A DNA stretch of 64,000 nt from Shewanella indica (lineage in GTDB: Bacteria; Pseudomonadota; Gammaproteobacteria; Enterobacterales; Shewanellaceae), in NCBI RefSeq assembly GCF_002836975.1, contig NZ_NIJK01000007.1, positions 173 to 64,172 on the forward strand, written 5' to 3'. The position numbers and the translations under genes were made by a program. The notes below the pieces were generated by a model. It saw nothing but the letters and a program-made list of their open reading frames with translations. It did no database searches and was not told the origin of the DNA. This document shows positions 56,126 to 64,000 of the stretch, one piece after another (position 1 is the first letter of the stretch; each line of letters begins with the position of its first letter).

Positions 56126-57715
56126 GTGAAATTTACCTCAGTCTGTGGCCTGTTGGCCACACTGTTAACGCCCGCTCTGGCGTTGGCCGCCCCCTTTGAA
56201 CTGGATGAATCCAGCTATCGCCAGGATGTAAAAAACCTTGCCAGTGACGCGTTTGGAGGCCGTGCGCCTCTGTCGGCCGGTGAACAGCTGACCTTGGATT
56301 ACCTTACCGAGGCCTTCAAGGAGATGGGGCTTGAGCCCGGGTTTGGCAAAAGTTATCTGCAAGCCGTTCCCATGGCCAGGATCACTGCAGATCAGAATAT
56401 GCAGCTTAAGCTGGGCTCAATGAGTTTCAGCAACGGTGAGGAGTTCACCGCCCGCACTCAAAGAGTGACGCCCAAGGTGGAGCTGCAAGACAGCGAGGTG
56501 GTATTTGTCGGCTACGGTATTAATGCCCCGGAATACGGCTGGAATGACTTTGAAGGCCTGGATGTTCGTGGTAAGACCCTGATTGTGCTGGTCAATGATC
56601 CCGGCTTTGCCACTCAGGATCCCCAGGTATTCAAGGGCAATGCCATGACCTATTACGGTCGCTGGACCTATAAATATGAAGAAGCGGCTCGCCAGGGCGC
56701 CGAAGCCGTATTTATTGTGCATGAAACTGCGCCCGCCGCTTACGGTTGGGGGGTGGTGCGTAACAGCAACACCAATACCAAGTACACCCTGGTGGATAAA
56801 GACAACAACGCATCATCGGTTGGCGTGATGGGGTGGATCCAGCACGATAGCGCCAAGAAGCTGTTCAGCCAGGCGGGTCTGGACTTTGATACCTTGAAGC
56901 AACAGGCGGTCAATAAAGGCTTCAAGGCGGTGCCGTTGAAACTCAAGGCCAATCTGACCTTGAACAACAAGATAGAACTGGCGCAATCCCACAATGTGGC
57001 GGCCTTGTTGCCTGGAACCGAGCACAAAAATGAATACTTGGTGATGCACGCTCACTGGGATCACCTGGGAAAGACCATTGAAGATGGCAAGGAAGTGGTG
57101 CTCAACGGCGCTGTGGATAACGCCTCAGGTGTGGCCGGTGTTCTGGCACTGGCAAAGCACTTCAAACAGCAAAAGGGCATTGATGCCCCGAAACGCTCGA
57201 TTCTGTTCAGCGCCTTTACTGCCGAGGAAACCGGACTCATTGGCGCCCAGTACTTTGCCGAAAATCCCCCGGTTCCCACCAAGCAGCTGGTGGCATTTCT
57301 CAATATAGACGGCATGAATATGGGTAAAGGCGTGGATTACATCCTGCGTTATGGTGAGGGTGTGTCAGAGCTGGAGCAGTATTTGAATGATGCCGCCAAA
57401 GGGCAGGGACGCAGCGTCAAGGCCGATCCCCGACCGCAAAATGGCTTGATGTTCCGCTCGGACCATTTCGCTCTGGCCAAGGAAGGGGTACCCGGCTTGC
57501 TGTTTATGAGTTTGGGGGATACAGACCCGGATTATATTGCCCACAAATATCATAAGGCAGCCGATGATTATGACCCAAGCTGGAGTCTGGATGGGGTTCA
57601 GCAGGACTTGGCCTTGATAAGCGATATCCTGGCGCGGTTGGCCAATGACAATGATTGGCCCAAATGGCTTGAAGATTCGGACTTCAAGAAGCGCCGGGCT
57701 CAGGATCAGCGCTGA
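56126..57715 (+). CDS. Secreted M28-family zinc aminopeptidase with PA domain
   Basis: A 529-residue exported protease. The signal peptide is about 1-21 (ending ALALA), a protease-associated domain spans about 110-260, and the M28 catalytic core about 290-510. Zinc ligands and active site are visible in HAHWDHLG, GAVDNASGVAG, FTAEETGLIGAQYF, LNIDGMN and FRSDHFALAKEGVPGLLF. It would remove N-terminal residues from peptides outside the cytoplasm. Start GTG 56126 with AAGGAATG upstream; no GlyGly-CTERM tail. Confidence 0.88.
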   Translation: MKFTSVCGLLATLLTPALALAAPFELDESSYRQDVKNLASDAFGGRAPLSAGEQLTLDYLTEAFKEMGLEPGFGKSYLQAVPMARITADQNMQLKLGSMSFSNGEEFTARTQRVTPKVELQDSEVVFVGYGINAPEYGWNDFEGLDVRGKTLIVLVNDPGFATQDPQVFKGNAMTYYGRWTYKYEEAARQGAEAVFIVHETAPAAYGWGVVRNSNTNTKYTLVDKDNNASSVGVMGWIQHDSAKKLFSQAGLDFDTLKQQAVNKGFKAVPLKLKANLTLNNKIELAQSHNVAALLPGTEHKNEYLVMHAHWDHLGKTIEDGKEVVLNGAVDNASGVAGVLALAKHFKQQKGIDAPKRSILFSAFTAEETGLIGAQYFAENPPVPTKQLVAFLNIDGMNMGKGVDYILRYGEGVSELEQYLNDAAKGQGRSVKADPRPQNGLMFRSDHFALAKEGVPGLLFMSLGDTDPDYIAHKYHKAADDYDPSWSLDGVQQDLALISDILARLANDNDWPKWLEDSDFKKRRAQDQR

Positions 57716-57803
57716 GTTTGGTGGCAGGTGTGACTCAAAAAGGGTTACACCTGTCCATGCTTCTTGTCACTTGAAAGCGTAATTAATGGAAAGCCTTTGT
57801 TTT

Positions 57804-58655
57804 TCATGGCTGCTCGACACAGGCATGCACCAGAAAGCTGGAGTGGAAGTATTTGGGTATGTATTTGGACAGCAGATAATTGAAGAAACCTACTCGTTTC
57901 CACTCTTTGAAATCGGCGTAATGCGCGACTGAAATCACCTTTAGCTTTCCATGCCATTGCTCAATCTCCCGTGGCGAGTCGAGCGCCAACTTAAAACCGG
58001 CACCGGCATATTTTACGCTGTCGTGGTTATCTGAATTGTCCCTCATCCAGCGACTGATACCGTCGAATAGAATATGGCAACCAGGAAAGCGGCTGGCCAG
58101 TTCTTGAAGCAACTGTTGTACCTGACAATTGTCGAAGTACATCAGCAGGCCTTCGGCAATAAAAACAAAGGTTGCGCCCTGATGACGGGCATTGAGTTCA
58201 TCCATCCAATCGCTATCAAATACAGAAGCACTGATGCATGTCTCACAACTGTCCGCAGGAAGGAGCTGCTCTCTGAGGGCAATCACTTCAGGCAGATCCA
58301 GGTTGTAAAACCAGGACTTGTCTTCCATCGTGTTTCCCATCAGCTTTTGAATCCTCTGAAAGCGGGTATCGAGCCCGGCTCCGAGGTTGACTACAACACA
58401 GGACTGCGCCGCAGCGATAATATCCGCCGTGAGTCTGTCAAAGTAACCCGCGCGGATGGCGACCCCTACTGAGCTCAATACAGATTGGTCAAAACTTGAA
58501 AAGTCATAATCAAATCGTTCGATAAGCGCGCAGGCCCAAGGATCTGAGAAGAAGGCATCTTTCAGTTTGGATTGGCATGACTTCATATAGAGCGGGATAA
58601 AAAGTGTTTGGGCGATAGGATCATTTAGCCCTGTGACTGCCAGCTTGTTACTCAT
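57804..58655 (-). CDS. Class I SAM methyltransferase, LCM family
   Basis: A 283-residue soluble enzyme of the leucine carboxyl methyltransferase-like family (PF04072). SAM-binding VVNLGAGLDTRFQRI is near residue 90, then NLDLPEVIALREQLL and FIAEGLLMYFDNCQVQQLL. Substrate is unknown; related enzymes methylate polyketides, amino-acid-derived metabolites or carboxylates. ATG 58655 has GGAGTAGGC upstream. A near-perfect Fur box lies 32 bp before the ATG, so expression should rise under iron limitation. Confidence 0.8.
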   Translation of the reverse strand: MSNKLAVTGLNDPIAQTLFIPLYMKSCQSKLKDAFFSDPWACALIERFDYDFSSFDQSVLSSVGVAIRAGYFDRLTADIIAAAQSCVVVNLGAGLDTRFQRIQKLMGNTMEDKSWFYNLDLPEVIALREQLLPADSCETCISASVFDSDWMDELNARHQGATFVFIAEGLLMYFDNCQVQQLLQELASRFPGCHILFDGISRWMRDNSDNHDSVKYAGAGFKLALDSPREIEQWHGKLKVISVAHYADFKEWKRVGFFNYLLSKYIPKYFHSSFLVHACVEQP

Positions 58656-58684
58656 CTTTGCCTACTCCATCACCTCTTTTGCTA

Positions 58685-58703
58685 AATGATAATCATTATC
58701 AGA
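58685..58703 (-). promoter_or_regulatory. Fur box upstream of the methyltransferase gene
   Basis: The 15-bp perfect palindrome TGATAATCATTATCA (58687-58701) lies inside a sequence matching most of the 19-bp consensus GATAATGATAATCATTATC. It overlaps the expected promoter of the minus-strand gene at 58655. Confidence 0.85.
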
Positions 58704-58860
58704 TGCGTAACTGTGAGCAAGAGTGGATTTTTATCAAACTCACTTTTTGAGAGGCTTGGCAGGCGAGAGGACTGGAATACTTGGTGATTGTCGGCAAAAG
58801 ATAGTGGATGACAGCTTTGACTCGAGCTGCCAATAAGCGACTATGGTCAGGGAAAGGGGG

Positions 58861-58938
58861 CAGGAAAAAGCGTCAGGAAAAAGCGTCAGGAAAAAGCGTC
58901 AGGAAAAAGCGTCAGGAAAAAGCGTCAGCAAAAAGCGT
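58861..58938. repeat. 13-bp tandem repeat, six units
   Basis: Six head-to-tail units of CAGGAAAAAGCGT (the last has CAGC). The array ends 27 bp from the stop of the outer-membrane protein gene at 58966, on its 3' side. Between 58656 and 58965 nothing else but the Fur box is seen. Confidence 0.95.
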
Positions 58939-58965
58939 GATTGTACCGTCAAGCGGAGAACAAGT

Positions 58966-59859
58966 TCAGAAACGGTAGCTGATCGATAACATGGGGCCGA
59001 TAAAACTATAGTAGAGGTTGTAGTCGGCCACTTTTACCGCGGCGTCCGAAGCGCTCTGACGCACATCTACATCCACTTTATAATAGTTATAGGCCAAGGT
59101 GATGTCCCAACGATCACTCAGGGTGGTTTTCATGCCGGCTCTGATATCGACCAGTGAGCCCTTGAGATCATCAAGGCGCACGGAAAAATATTGGGCATGT
59201 AGATTAAATTGCCAACTGGGTGCCAGCTCATAGTCACCAAAGAGGCCAATATTCGGCAAAGGTGCGGTAACGCTTTCATCCACCAGTCTGGGAATGGGCT
59301 GGGCGCTGCAGATATTGCCGCTGAGCTCTGAGGTGGCACAGGCTCCGATTGAACCTTCGAAGCTGCTTTCAATGAACATGGTATGCAGCCCTACACTGAC
59401 CCCTATGTTATAGCCGTTGCCTTGAAACAGATCATAGCCATAGCCGATGCGGGCGATATCGATATTGAGCGTGGTGCCCAGCTGGCCACCGGCCTTGACG
59501 TCATAGACGGTATCGTCAATCTGGATCTGAAATGGCCGACTGACCGCTTGAGTTTCAGCGCTGCGGTGCAGTTGTTTCCAGTCAAAATAGATGTGGTGCC
59601 TATCGTTGAAACGGTATCCCAATTCAAACAGAGGCAGAAACTCGTTTTCCGCCAACTGCAGATCAGACTCAAAATCCAGATCGAAATCATTGCCGACCAA
59701 GGGATCGGTAACTTGCATATTGGTGTCGGACTGGGAATAGAAACCACCTATATTCAGACTCCACTCGCCGGCCTGAGCACAGTTGGCCGCACAGCAGAGC
59801 AGGAGTAGTGTCAACACCAGTCTTGAACCCGAAATGTTAATTGAATGTGTTATCAACAA
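58966..59859 (-). CDS. Outer-membrane beta-barrel protein, unknown function
   Basis: A 297-residue protein with a signal peptide (about 12-30, ending CAQA) and alternating amphipathic strands ending ISYRF, the terminal phenylalanine of barrel proteins. The family is not recognised; the pattern (WSLNIGGFYSQSDTNMQV, YDWKQLHRSAET-like) suggests an 8-12-strand barrel. Two cysteines (ACATSELSGNIC) may form a loop disulfide. Start is uncertain: TTG 59859 or the adjacent TTG; no ATG is near. Confidence 0.7.
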   Translation of the reverse strand: MLITHSINISGSRLVLTLLLLCCAANCAQAGEWSLNIGGFYSQSDTNMQVTDPLVGNDFDLDFESDLQLAENEFLPLFELGYRFNDRHHIYFDWKQLHRSAETQAVSRPFQIQIDDTVYDVKAGGQLGTTLNIDIARIGYGYDLFQGNGYNIGVSVGLHTMFIESSFEGSIGACATSELSGNICSAQPIPRLVDESVTAPLPNIGLFGDYELAPSWQFNLHAQYFSVRLDDLKGSLVDIRAGMKTTLSDRWDITLAYNYYKVDVDVRQSASDAAVKVADYNLYYSFIGPMLSISYRF

Positions 59860-60087
59860 TGGGGTGATCTCTTTTTATTACTCAGATAGTCCAAGTGCCT
59901 TCTCAGAGATTCCTTTTCCGGGGTAATTCGGCACATGCGCGGTTTGAGTGCTTTTGGGTTCGCTCTTGGGGCGACACTTCTTGTATTTTCGGATGCTGAA
60001 AATCCGCGCGGTTGCAGAGAGTCTAAACCAGAACAGTGCTTTGTGTGAATAAAATGTTTGTAAAGTTATCGATTTTTATGATCCGCA

Positions 60088-60116
60088 ACAAAAAAGCGCT
60101 CCGTAATGGAGCGCTT
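60088..60116 (-). terminator. Terminator after the maoP-rimK-like operon
   Basis: Stem AAGCGCTCC/GGAGCGCTT (60094-60102 and 60108-60116), 5-nt loop, followed on the minus strand by TTTTTTGTTG. Confidence 0.85.
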
Positions 60117-60144
60117 CAGTCTGATATTAAAGCTTGTGTTCGGA

Positions 60145-61092
60145 TCAGGCCTCGGACTCGCTGCTGTCGCTTTTCTTGGAGTCCTTGTTGAACATCCCCA
60201 AACGGATACGGATAAAGTGCAGTATTTGTGCTGCAATATCCAGATTGAGGCAGGATTCCAGTCCTTCAAAGCCCGGCGAGGAGTTGGCCTCGCAAATCTT
60301 GTAGTGACCATTATCGAACAGCAGATCGATTCCGGCGACATCCAGATCCAAAATATTGGCGGTCTGGGTTGCCAGCCACTCTATTTCAGGCGTCACCGCA
60401 AAGGGGCTGGCGGAGCCACCGGCACTGACATTGGCTTTGAAACTGTCCTCTTGGCCGCGTCTCTCATAGCATCCCGCTACCCGGCCACCTATGGTGAAGA
60501 CTCGCAAGTCCCGACCGTGACTGTTGGAGATAAACTCCTGCAGAATAATGTTGGCATTCTTGTTGGTGGCCTCGATAAGCTGCATCAGATCATCGAACTC
60601 GCGCGCCTTATGCGACAGAAACACACCGCTGCCTTGCGAGCCGGACAGTGTCTTGATCACTACAGGAAAACCCAAGTGACGTTCAACCAGGTCAACATCC
60701 ACCGGGAATTTCACCAGCATGGTCTTGGGAGTTGGCAGATTCTTTTCGGCCAACAGTTGCTGGGAAAACAGCTTGTCTTTAACGGTTTCTATCGCCTTGG
60801 AAGAGTTAAGGCAATAAACGCCAAGACGTTCCAGGTGGCGGATAATCGCCAAGGCAAAATAGGTGGTACCCGAGCCCATACGGGGAATAATAAAATCGGG
60901 CAACTCGACTGGTTGCCCGTTCAGTAAAATACTCTTGTTGTCCTCTCGGGTCACTGTGAGGTCAAACTCATCGGGAGCATAGACCTCAAGTTCGATATTG
61001 TCGGCCTTGGCAGCCTCCAACAATCGGTTAATTTCATACAATTCAGGTTTTAGCTGAGTCGCGGTCTCTTTATATAAAATCCAACCACGCAT
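60145..61092 (-). CDS. RimK-family alpha-L-glutamate ligase
   Basis: A 315-residue ATP-grasp enzyme. The ATP-grasp core (about 95-290) has TVKDKLFSQQLLAEKNLPTPKTMLV, GFPVVIKTLSGSQGSGVFL (lid), DLRVFTIGGRV and the metal-binding CEANSSPGFEG. RimK enzymes add glutamates to protein or peptide C-termini, classically ribosomal protein S6. Here it sits 20 bp downstream of maoP and is transcribed with it. Its own C-terminus is acidic and serine-rich (KKSDSSESEA). Substrate unknown; MaoP, whose tail is also acidic, is a candidate. ATG 61092. Confidence 0.85.
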   Translation of the reverse strand: MRGWILYKETATQLKPELYEINRLLEAAKADNIELEVYAPDEFDLTVTREDNKSILLNGQPVELPDFIIPRMGSGTTYFALAIIRHLERLGVYCLNSSKAIETVKDKLFSQQLLAEKNLPTPKTMLVKFPVDVDLVERHLGFPVVIKTLSGSQGSGVFLSHKAREFDDLMQLIEATNKNANIILQEFISNSHGRDLRVFTIGGRVAGCYERRGQEDSFKANVSAGGSASPFAVTPEIEWLATQTANILDLDVAGIDLLFDNGHYKICEANSSPGFEGLESCLNLDIAAQILHFIRIRLGMFNKDSKKSDSSESEA

Positions 61093-61112
61093 TTAGTCGC
61101 AAACCCTAATTT

Positions 61113-61547
61113 TCATTGGTCATCCTCTAGTTCAGGCTCATCCTGAACATCGTCATCTATCATATCGTCAAGATACTCAGCATCGGCCTTTTTCACCAAA
61201 TTGGTGCCGACAACTGCGTAGAAAGGCTTCCCAGAAGCCAACTTGACATACTTTACCCAGATCTTTTCCAACAAGCTACCGGGAGCGGAATTTCCGCGGA
61301 CAACTTCAACAAAATGACTCTCCTCCGGATTTCGGGGGGCTTGGCGTCCTTCCGCCAGAGCCTGCATGGCAACGCCATGTTTTTCGAGTAATTCTGCTTC
61401 GTTGTAAGTAAAATCCCCGCTGCGGCGAAAGCCTTTGGGGAAGTTCTTGTCGTCATAGAAACGGCGTTCGCTGACGAAACTCTCATTGGCGGCTTGTTGC
61501 ATAGATGCACTCTGCAGTGCCGATGGTGAAGGAGTCGTGGTCAACAT
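61113..61547 (-). CDS. maoP: MaoP (YifE, DUF413 family) macrodomain Ori protein
   Basis: A 144-residue protein. RRFYDDKNFPKGFRRSGDFTYNEAELLEKHG is the DUF413 signature; in E. coli MaoP with the maoS site organises the Ori macrodomain. An N-terminal Ser/Thr/Ala-rich extension and a strongly acidic C-terminal tail (DDMIDDDVQDEPELEDDQ) flank the domain. ATG 61547 has AAGGA upstream; the frame extends 26 codons further without support. Divergent from hdfR as in E. coli. Confidence 0.88.
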   Translation of the reverse strand: MLTTTPSPSALQSASMQQAANESFVSERRFYDDKNFPKGFRRSGDFTYNEAELLEKHGVAMQALAEGRQAPRNPEESHFVEVVRGNSAPGSLLEKIWVKYVKLASGKPFYAVVGTNLVKKADAEYLDDMIDDDVQDEPELEDDQ

Positions 61548-61657
61548 GGCGATATTCCTTACAAAATGGTTCTTGAGGAGATTTGCAAGCAGAGTATTGG
61601 CTAGTATGATTGATTTATAAATCAAAAAAATTTGTCTATGACGATAAAGAATTTTTT

Positions 61658-62503
61658 ATGGACACGGATTTACTCAAAACATTTCTGGAAGTTTCCCATA
61701 CCCGCCATTTTGGGAAGGCCGCCGAGAACCTCTATCTGACCCGCAGTGCAGTATCTTTCAGGGTAAAGCAGTTGGAGAGTATTCTCGGCGTTGAGCTGTT
61801 TGAGCGGCAGCGAAACAACATACAACCGACCCCGGCCGGGGTGCGGATGCTGGCGCATGCCGAAGCGGTACTGACCGCCTGGGAGCGGGCCAAACAGGAT
61901 ATCTCCTTGAGTGAGCACCAGTCGGTACAATTGGTTATCGGCGCGGCGCCCAATATTTGGGACGCATATCTACAGGGATATATGCAGGGTTTACATCAGG
62001 GGCTTGCCGGAGTGGCGCTGCGCACCGAAATTCTGGCGTCGGCGGCGATGACCAAACAGCTGATGGACCGGACGCTGGATCTGGCCATTGCCTTTGATCC
62101 CCCTAAGCTGGACGAGTTTGAACTGTTGCAGATAGGGGAGGTGTCACTGCATCTGGTGAGCACTGCTGCGGCGTCCTCAGTGACTGAGTTGGCAGGCAGG
62201 CATTACATCAAGGTCGATTGGGGCACGGCGTTTAATATTCAACATGCCAGAGACTATGCCGAGTTACCCATTCCCGTGCTGCATACCGGCTCGGCCCGTA
62301 TTGCGCTGGACTTTCTGCTCAATAATGGCGGCAGTGCATTTTTGCCGCAAAACATGATAGAACCTTATCTGGCGAAAGGGGAGCTGTTTGTGATTGATGA
62401 TAAAACACCGCTCAGACGTAATGTCTATGTAGCCTACTTGCCGGGCAATGACCGCCTGGAGCAGATACTGCAAGCGGTCAACTACCTCAGAAGTCAGTTC
62501 TAA
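61658..62503 (+). CDS. hdfR: LysR-family regulator HdfR
   Basis: A 281-residue LysR regulator. The DNA-binding start MDTDLLKTFLEVSHTRHFG then AAENLYLTRSAVSFRVKQLE is almost that of E. coli HdfR, where it represses flhDC. The effector domain is more diverged. The divergent position next to maoP is the same as in E. coli, supporting the call. ATG 61658; an in-frame upstream ATG at 61610 lies in the intergenic A/T-rich region. Confidence 0.85.
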   Translation: MDTDLLKTFLEVSHTRHFGKAAENLYLTRSAVSFRVKQLESILGVELFERQRNNIQPTPAGVRMLAHAEAVLTAWERAKQDISLSEHQSVQLVIGAAPNIWDAYLQGYMQGLHQGLAGVALRTEILASAAMTKQLMDRTLDLAIAFDPPKLDEFELLQIGEVSLHLVSTAAASSVTELAGRHYIKVDWGTAFNIQHARDYAELPIPVLHTGSARIALDFLLNNGGSAFLPQNMIEPYLAKGELFVIDDKTPLRRNVYVAYLPGNDRLEQILQAVNYLRSQF

Positions 62504-62508
62504 ACTTG

Positions 62509-62546
62509 ACCGGGCATTGAGCGTTTTGCCTTGATGCCCGGTTTCC
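62509..62546 (+). terminator. Terminator after hdfR
   Basis: ACCGGGCAT (62509-62517) with ATGCCCGGT (62534-62542), 16-nt loop, followed by TTCC. Confidence 0.6.
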
Positions 62547-62596
62547 TTACTGAAGCACTCAAAATACCAAAGCGTGCATCAACATAGCAAAGCGCT

Positions 62597-62968
62597 TTAG
62601 AACACCAGAGGCCAGATAACCACGGCCCAGGTCAGGCCGCATAAACACAGGCTGATAAAGACCGCTGCCGAGGCAATATCTTTGGCCTGGCCGCTCAAGG
62701 GATGAATTTCATCGCCCACTCTGTCGACTACGGCTTCAATGGCAGAATTCAACAGTTCGGTAATAATGACGATAAATACCGTTGCTATCAGCAGTAATTT
62801 TTCTGTCTTGGCCACATCCAGATATACCGCCAGCGGGATCATTAACAATGCCAGTACGGCTTCCTGACGAAAGGCGGCTTCATGTTTCCAGGCTGAGTTC
62901 AGTCCTTTCATGGAAAAGCCGGTGGCGCGGAAAATGCGTTTCAGTCCGTGGTTGTTGGCGGGTTTCAT
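62597..62968 (-). CDS. dgkA: Diacylglycerol kinase
   Basis: A 123-residue inner-membrane enzyme with three helices that phosphorylates diacylglycerol released by membrane-derived oligosaccharide synthesis. Start GLKRIFRATGFSMKGLNSAWKHEAAFRQE with the conserved FRQE, and NSAIEAVVDRVG in helix 2 holding the catalytic Glu, are typical. In E. coli, DgkA shares lipid recycling with envelope stress. ATG 62968. Confidence 0.92.
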   Translation of the reverse strand: MKPANNHGLKRIFRATGFSMKGLNSAWKHEAAFRQEAVLALLMIPLAVYLDVAKTEKLLLIATVFIVIITELLNSAIEAVVDRVGDEIHPLSGQAKDIASAAVFISLCLCGLTWAVVIWPLVF

Positions 62969-63402
62969 ATTCTCTCAATTCTTGATCTGTGGCTATGGCC
63001 GGTTGCTGTATAAAGACCCGCTGAACCGTGAAAGGTTCCTGGGTTAATGGGGTTGCAACTTGTCGCTTCCTTTATTGACCTCACGTTAGTCACTCGTGAC
63101 TAGTTTGGCTATTAGTGCAGTGGCGCTGAGGTTTCCAAGGTGCGGCGGCATTATAGCAGCTCATCTTGCCGCTGATATAACAGTTACTGCACCTATCAAG
63201 GGTGTTTGGCCGTTATTATGCCAAGGCGGAAGGTTTGGCAAAGGGGGAGGGTCGTTTCGATAATCGTTACACTAGTTATCACCATAACCGCCAACGACTT
63301 TCTATACTCTTTATAGTTTTGGTCTTTATAGTTTTGATCCTTGTAGTTATGGACTCTGCTATAGGATGTAGCAGGCAATTGGCCGATAGCCAGGGAGGGC
63401 TT
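62969..63402. other. 434-bp intergenic region with a 16-bp palindrome
   Basis: No gene is supported. TAGTCAC-TC-GTGACTA (63087-63102) is a perfect palindrome with a 2-bp centre, a possible operator for dgkA or for the ligase gene. Around 63310-63350 short AGTTTTGGTCTTT/AGTTTTGATCCTT direct repeats occur. Confidence 0.45.
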
Positions 63403-64000
63403 ATGCAATATCCGCAATCTTTACCGACAACAGCATACCTTAAGCGTTTTTCGGCCATGCTGTTACTGCTGCAAACTTTTCTGCTGGCCTTGTCTTTTCT
63501 GATCTCGTTTCCGGCGGGCGCCGATAGAGAATTGCCGGCCCCGGAGCTGGCCGGTCGTTGGCAACAACAAAAGGCCGAAATCAAGGATTTCCTTGTCAGT
63601 GAAAAACTCGATGGTGTCCGTGCCAGATGGGACGGCAGGCGTTTGCTGAGCCGCTCGGGCAGAGTGATTCCTGCACCAGTTTGGTTTGTGAAAGACTTTC
63701 CTGCAGTGGCACTCGAAGGAGAACTTTGGGGCGGCTATCACAGCTTTGATACTGCATCATTGCTGGCCAGAGGTTTAGGCGAAGCAGACTCCTGGCGCCA
63801 GCTGGGCTTTTATCTGTTCGATGCCCCCGGGCTGACAATGGCGTTTGCCGAACGTTATCAGGCGTTCAAGCAGTATCACCAACTGACCCCTTATCTCTAT
63901 GTCATTGAGCAGCGGCGTCTGAGCAGCACGCAAGAGTTACATCTGTGGTTACAACAGGTGGTGGCCAAAGGGGGCGAAGGCCTGATGGCGCACCGCATCG
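63403..64000 (+). CDS. ATP-dependent DNA ligase, secreted (LigE-type), 5' part
   Basis: The first 199 codons of a gene cut by the right window edge. Residues about 17-40 form a signal peptide/membrane segment (AMLLLLQTFLLALSFLISFPAGA). The nucleotidyltransferase motif I SEKLDGVRARW gives adenylated Lys68, and motif IV-like GGEGLM is near residue 191. LigE-type ligases with N-terminal export signals are known in gammaproteobacteria and linked to extracellular DNA or competence. ATG 63403 has AGGGAGGG upstream. Confidence 0.85.
   Translation, partial: MQYPQSLPTTAYLKRFSAMLLLLQTFLLALSFLISFPAGADRELPAPELAGRWQQQKAEIKDFLVSEKLDGVRARWDGRRLLSRSGRVIPAPVWFVKDFPAVALEGELWGGYHSFDTASLLARGLGEADSWRQLGFYLFDAPGLTMAFAERYQAFKQYHQLTPYLYVIEQRRLSSTQELHLWLQQVVAKGGEGLMAHRI

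Noticed and set aside
56126..57715. M28 peptidase as a rhombosortase substrate
   Set aside because: Its C-terminus is hydrophilic and lacks the GlyGly motif, membrane helix and basic tail.
58861..58938. CRISPR-like array
   Set aside because: Units are 13 bp and contiguous with no spacers, so it is a simple tandem repeat.

Overview
The window looks like chromosomal DNA of a Shewanella-type gammaproteobacterium (Alteromonadales). That assignment rests on gene content rather than any database search: a rhombosortase gene fused by overlap to queC, a complete dedicated sortase (Pds) locus, SO_2500/VC2046-type, DUF3802 and YfcZ-type small proteins, the yejK-yejL-yejM order, maoP divergent from hdfR, multicopy tRNA arrays, TonB receptors and many c-di-GMP proteins. 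Most of the window is ordinary core genome; no prophage, CRISPR array or complete insertion sequence was seen.

Layout. 1-489: four tRNA-Asn genes in perfect 128-bp repeats, running off the left edge. 1.4-6.8 kb: uvrB, then queC-rrtA and queE (preQ0 synthesis plus rhombosortase) and a PLP-dependent cysteine-metabolising enzyme. 7.0-8.15 kb: ten tandem tRNA-Tyr genes. 8.3-17.3 kb: small conserved proteins, a GAF-PAS-GGDEF-EAL protein, a YchJ-like protein, a YceI-like periplasmic protein, a secreted two-domain retropepsin-like protein and corA. 17.5-25.4 kb: an HD-GYP protein, a 2OG-Fe(II) oxygenase, phoPQ, a LysE exporter with an AraC regulator, and nadE. 25.5-32.6 kb: a membrane-anchored alpha/beta hydrolase, a diguanylate cyclase and yejK/yejL/yejM (pbgA).

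32.8-34.6 kb is the one clearly accessory patch: a tRNA-Pro followed by decayed IS3- and IS5-family fragments around an AT-rich lipoprotein gene. It abuts a cysteine-catabolism cluster (cyuA with a YheO-type regulator, divergent from cyuP) and an AI-2E-type permease. 39.6-46.8 kb holds a tandem duplication of about 3.5 kb, each unit carrying a 945-residue TonB-dependent receptor and its leader; only one unit keeps the small upstream gene. 46.8-48.0 kb is a MetC-type lyase.

48.1-54.9 kb is the dedicated sortase system: sensor kinase and response regulator on one strand, and divergently an OmpA-like protein, a VIT/VWA substrate with a C-terminal LPQTA sorting signal, and a class C-like sortase. 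The rest holds a diguanylate cyclase, an M28 peptidase, a methyltransferase behind a near-perfect Fur box, an outer-membrane barrel protein followed by a 13-bp x 6 repeat, a maoP-rimK-like operon divergent from hdfR, dgkA, and the start of a secreted ATP-dependent DNA ligase cut by the right edge.

Functional themes: envelope protein processing (rhombosortase, sortase), envelope and Mg2+ homeostasis (PhoPQ, PbgA, CorA, DgkA), cysteine/sulfur metabolism (Cds1-like, CyuA/CyuP, MetC) and c-di-GMP signalling (two diguanylate cyclases, a GGDEF-EAL protein and an HD-GYP protein).
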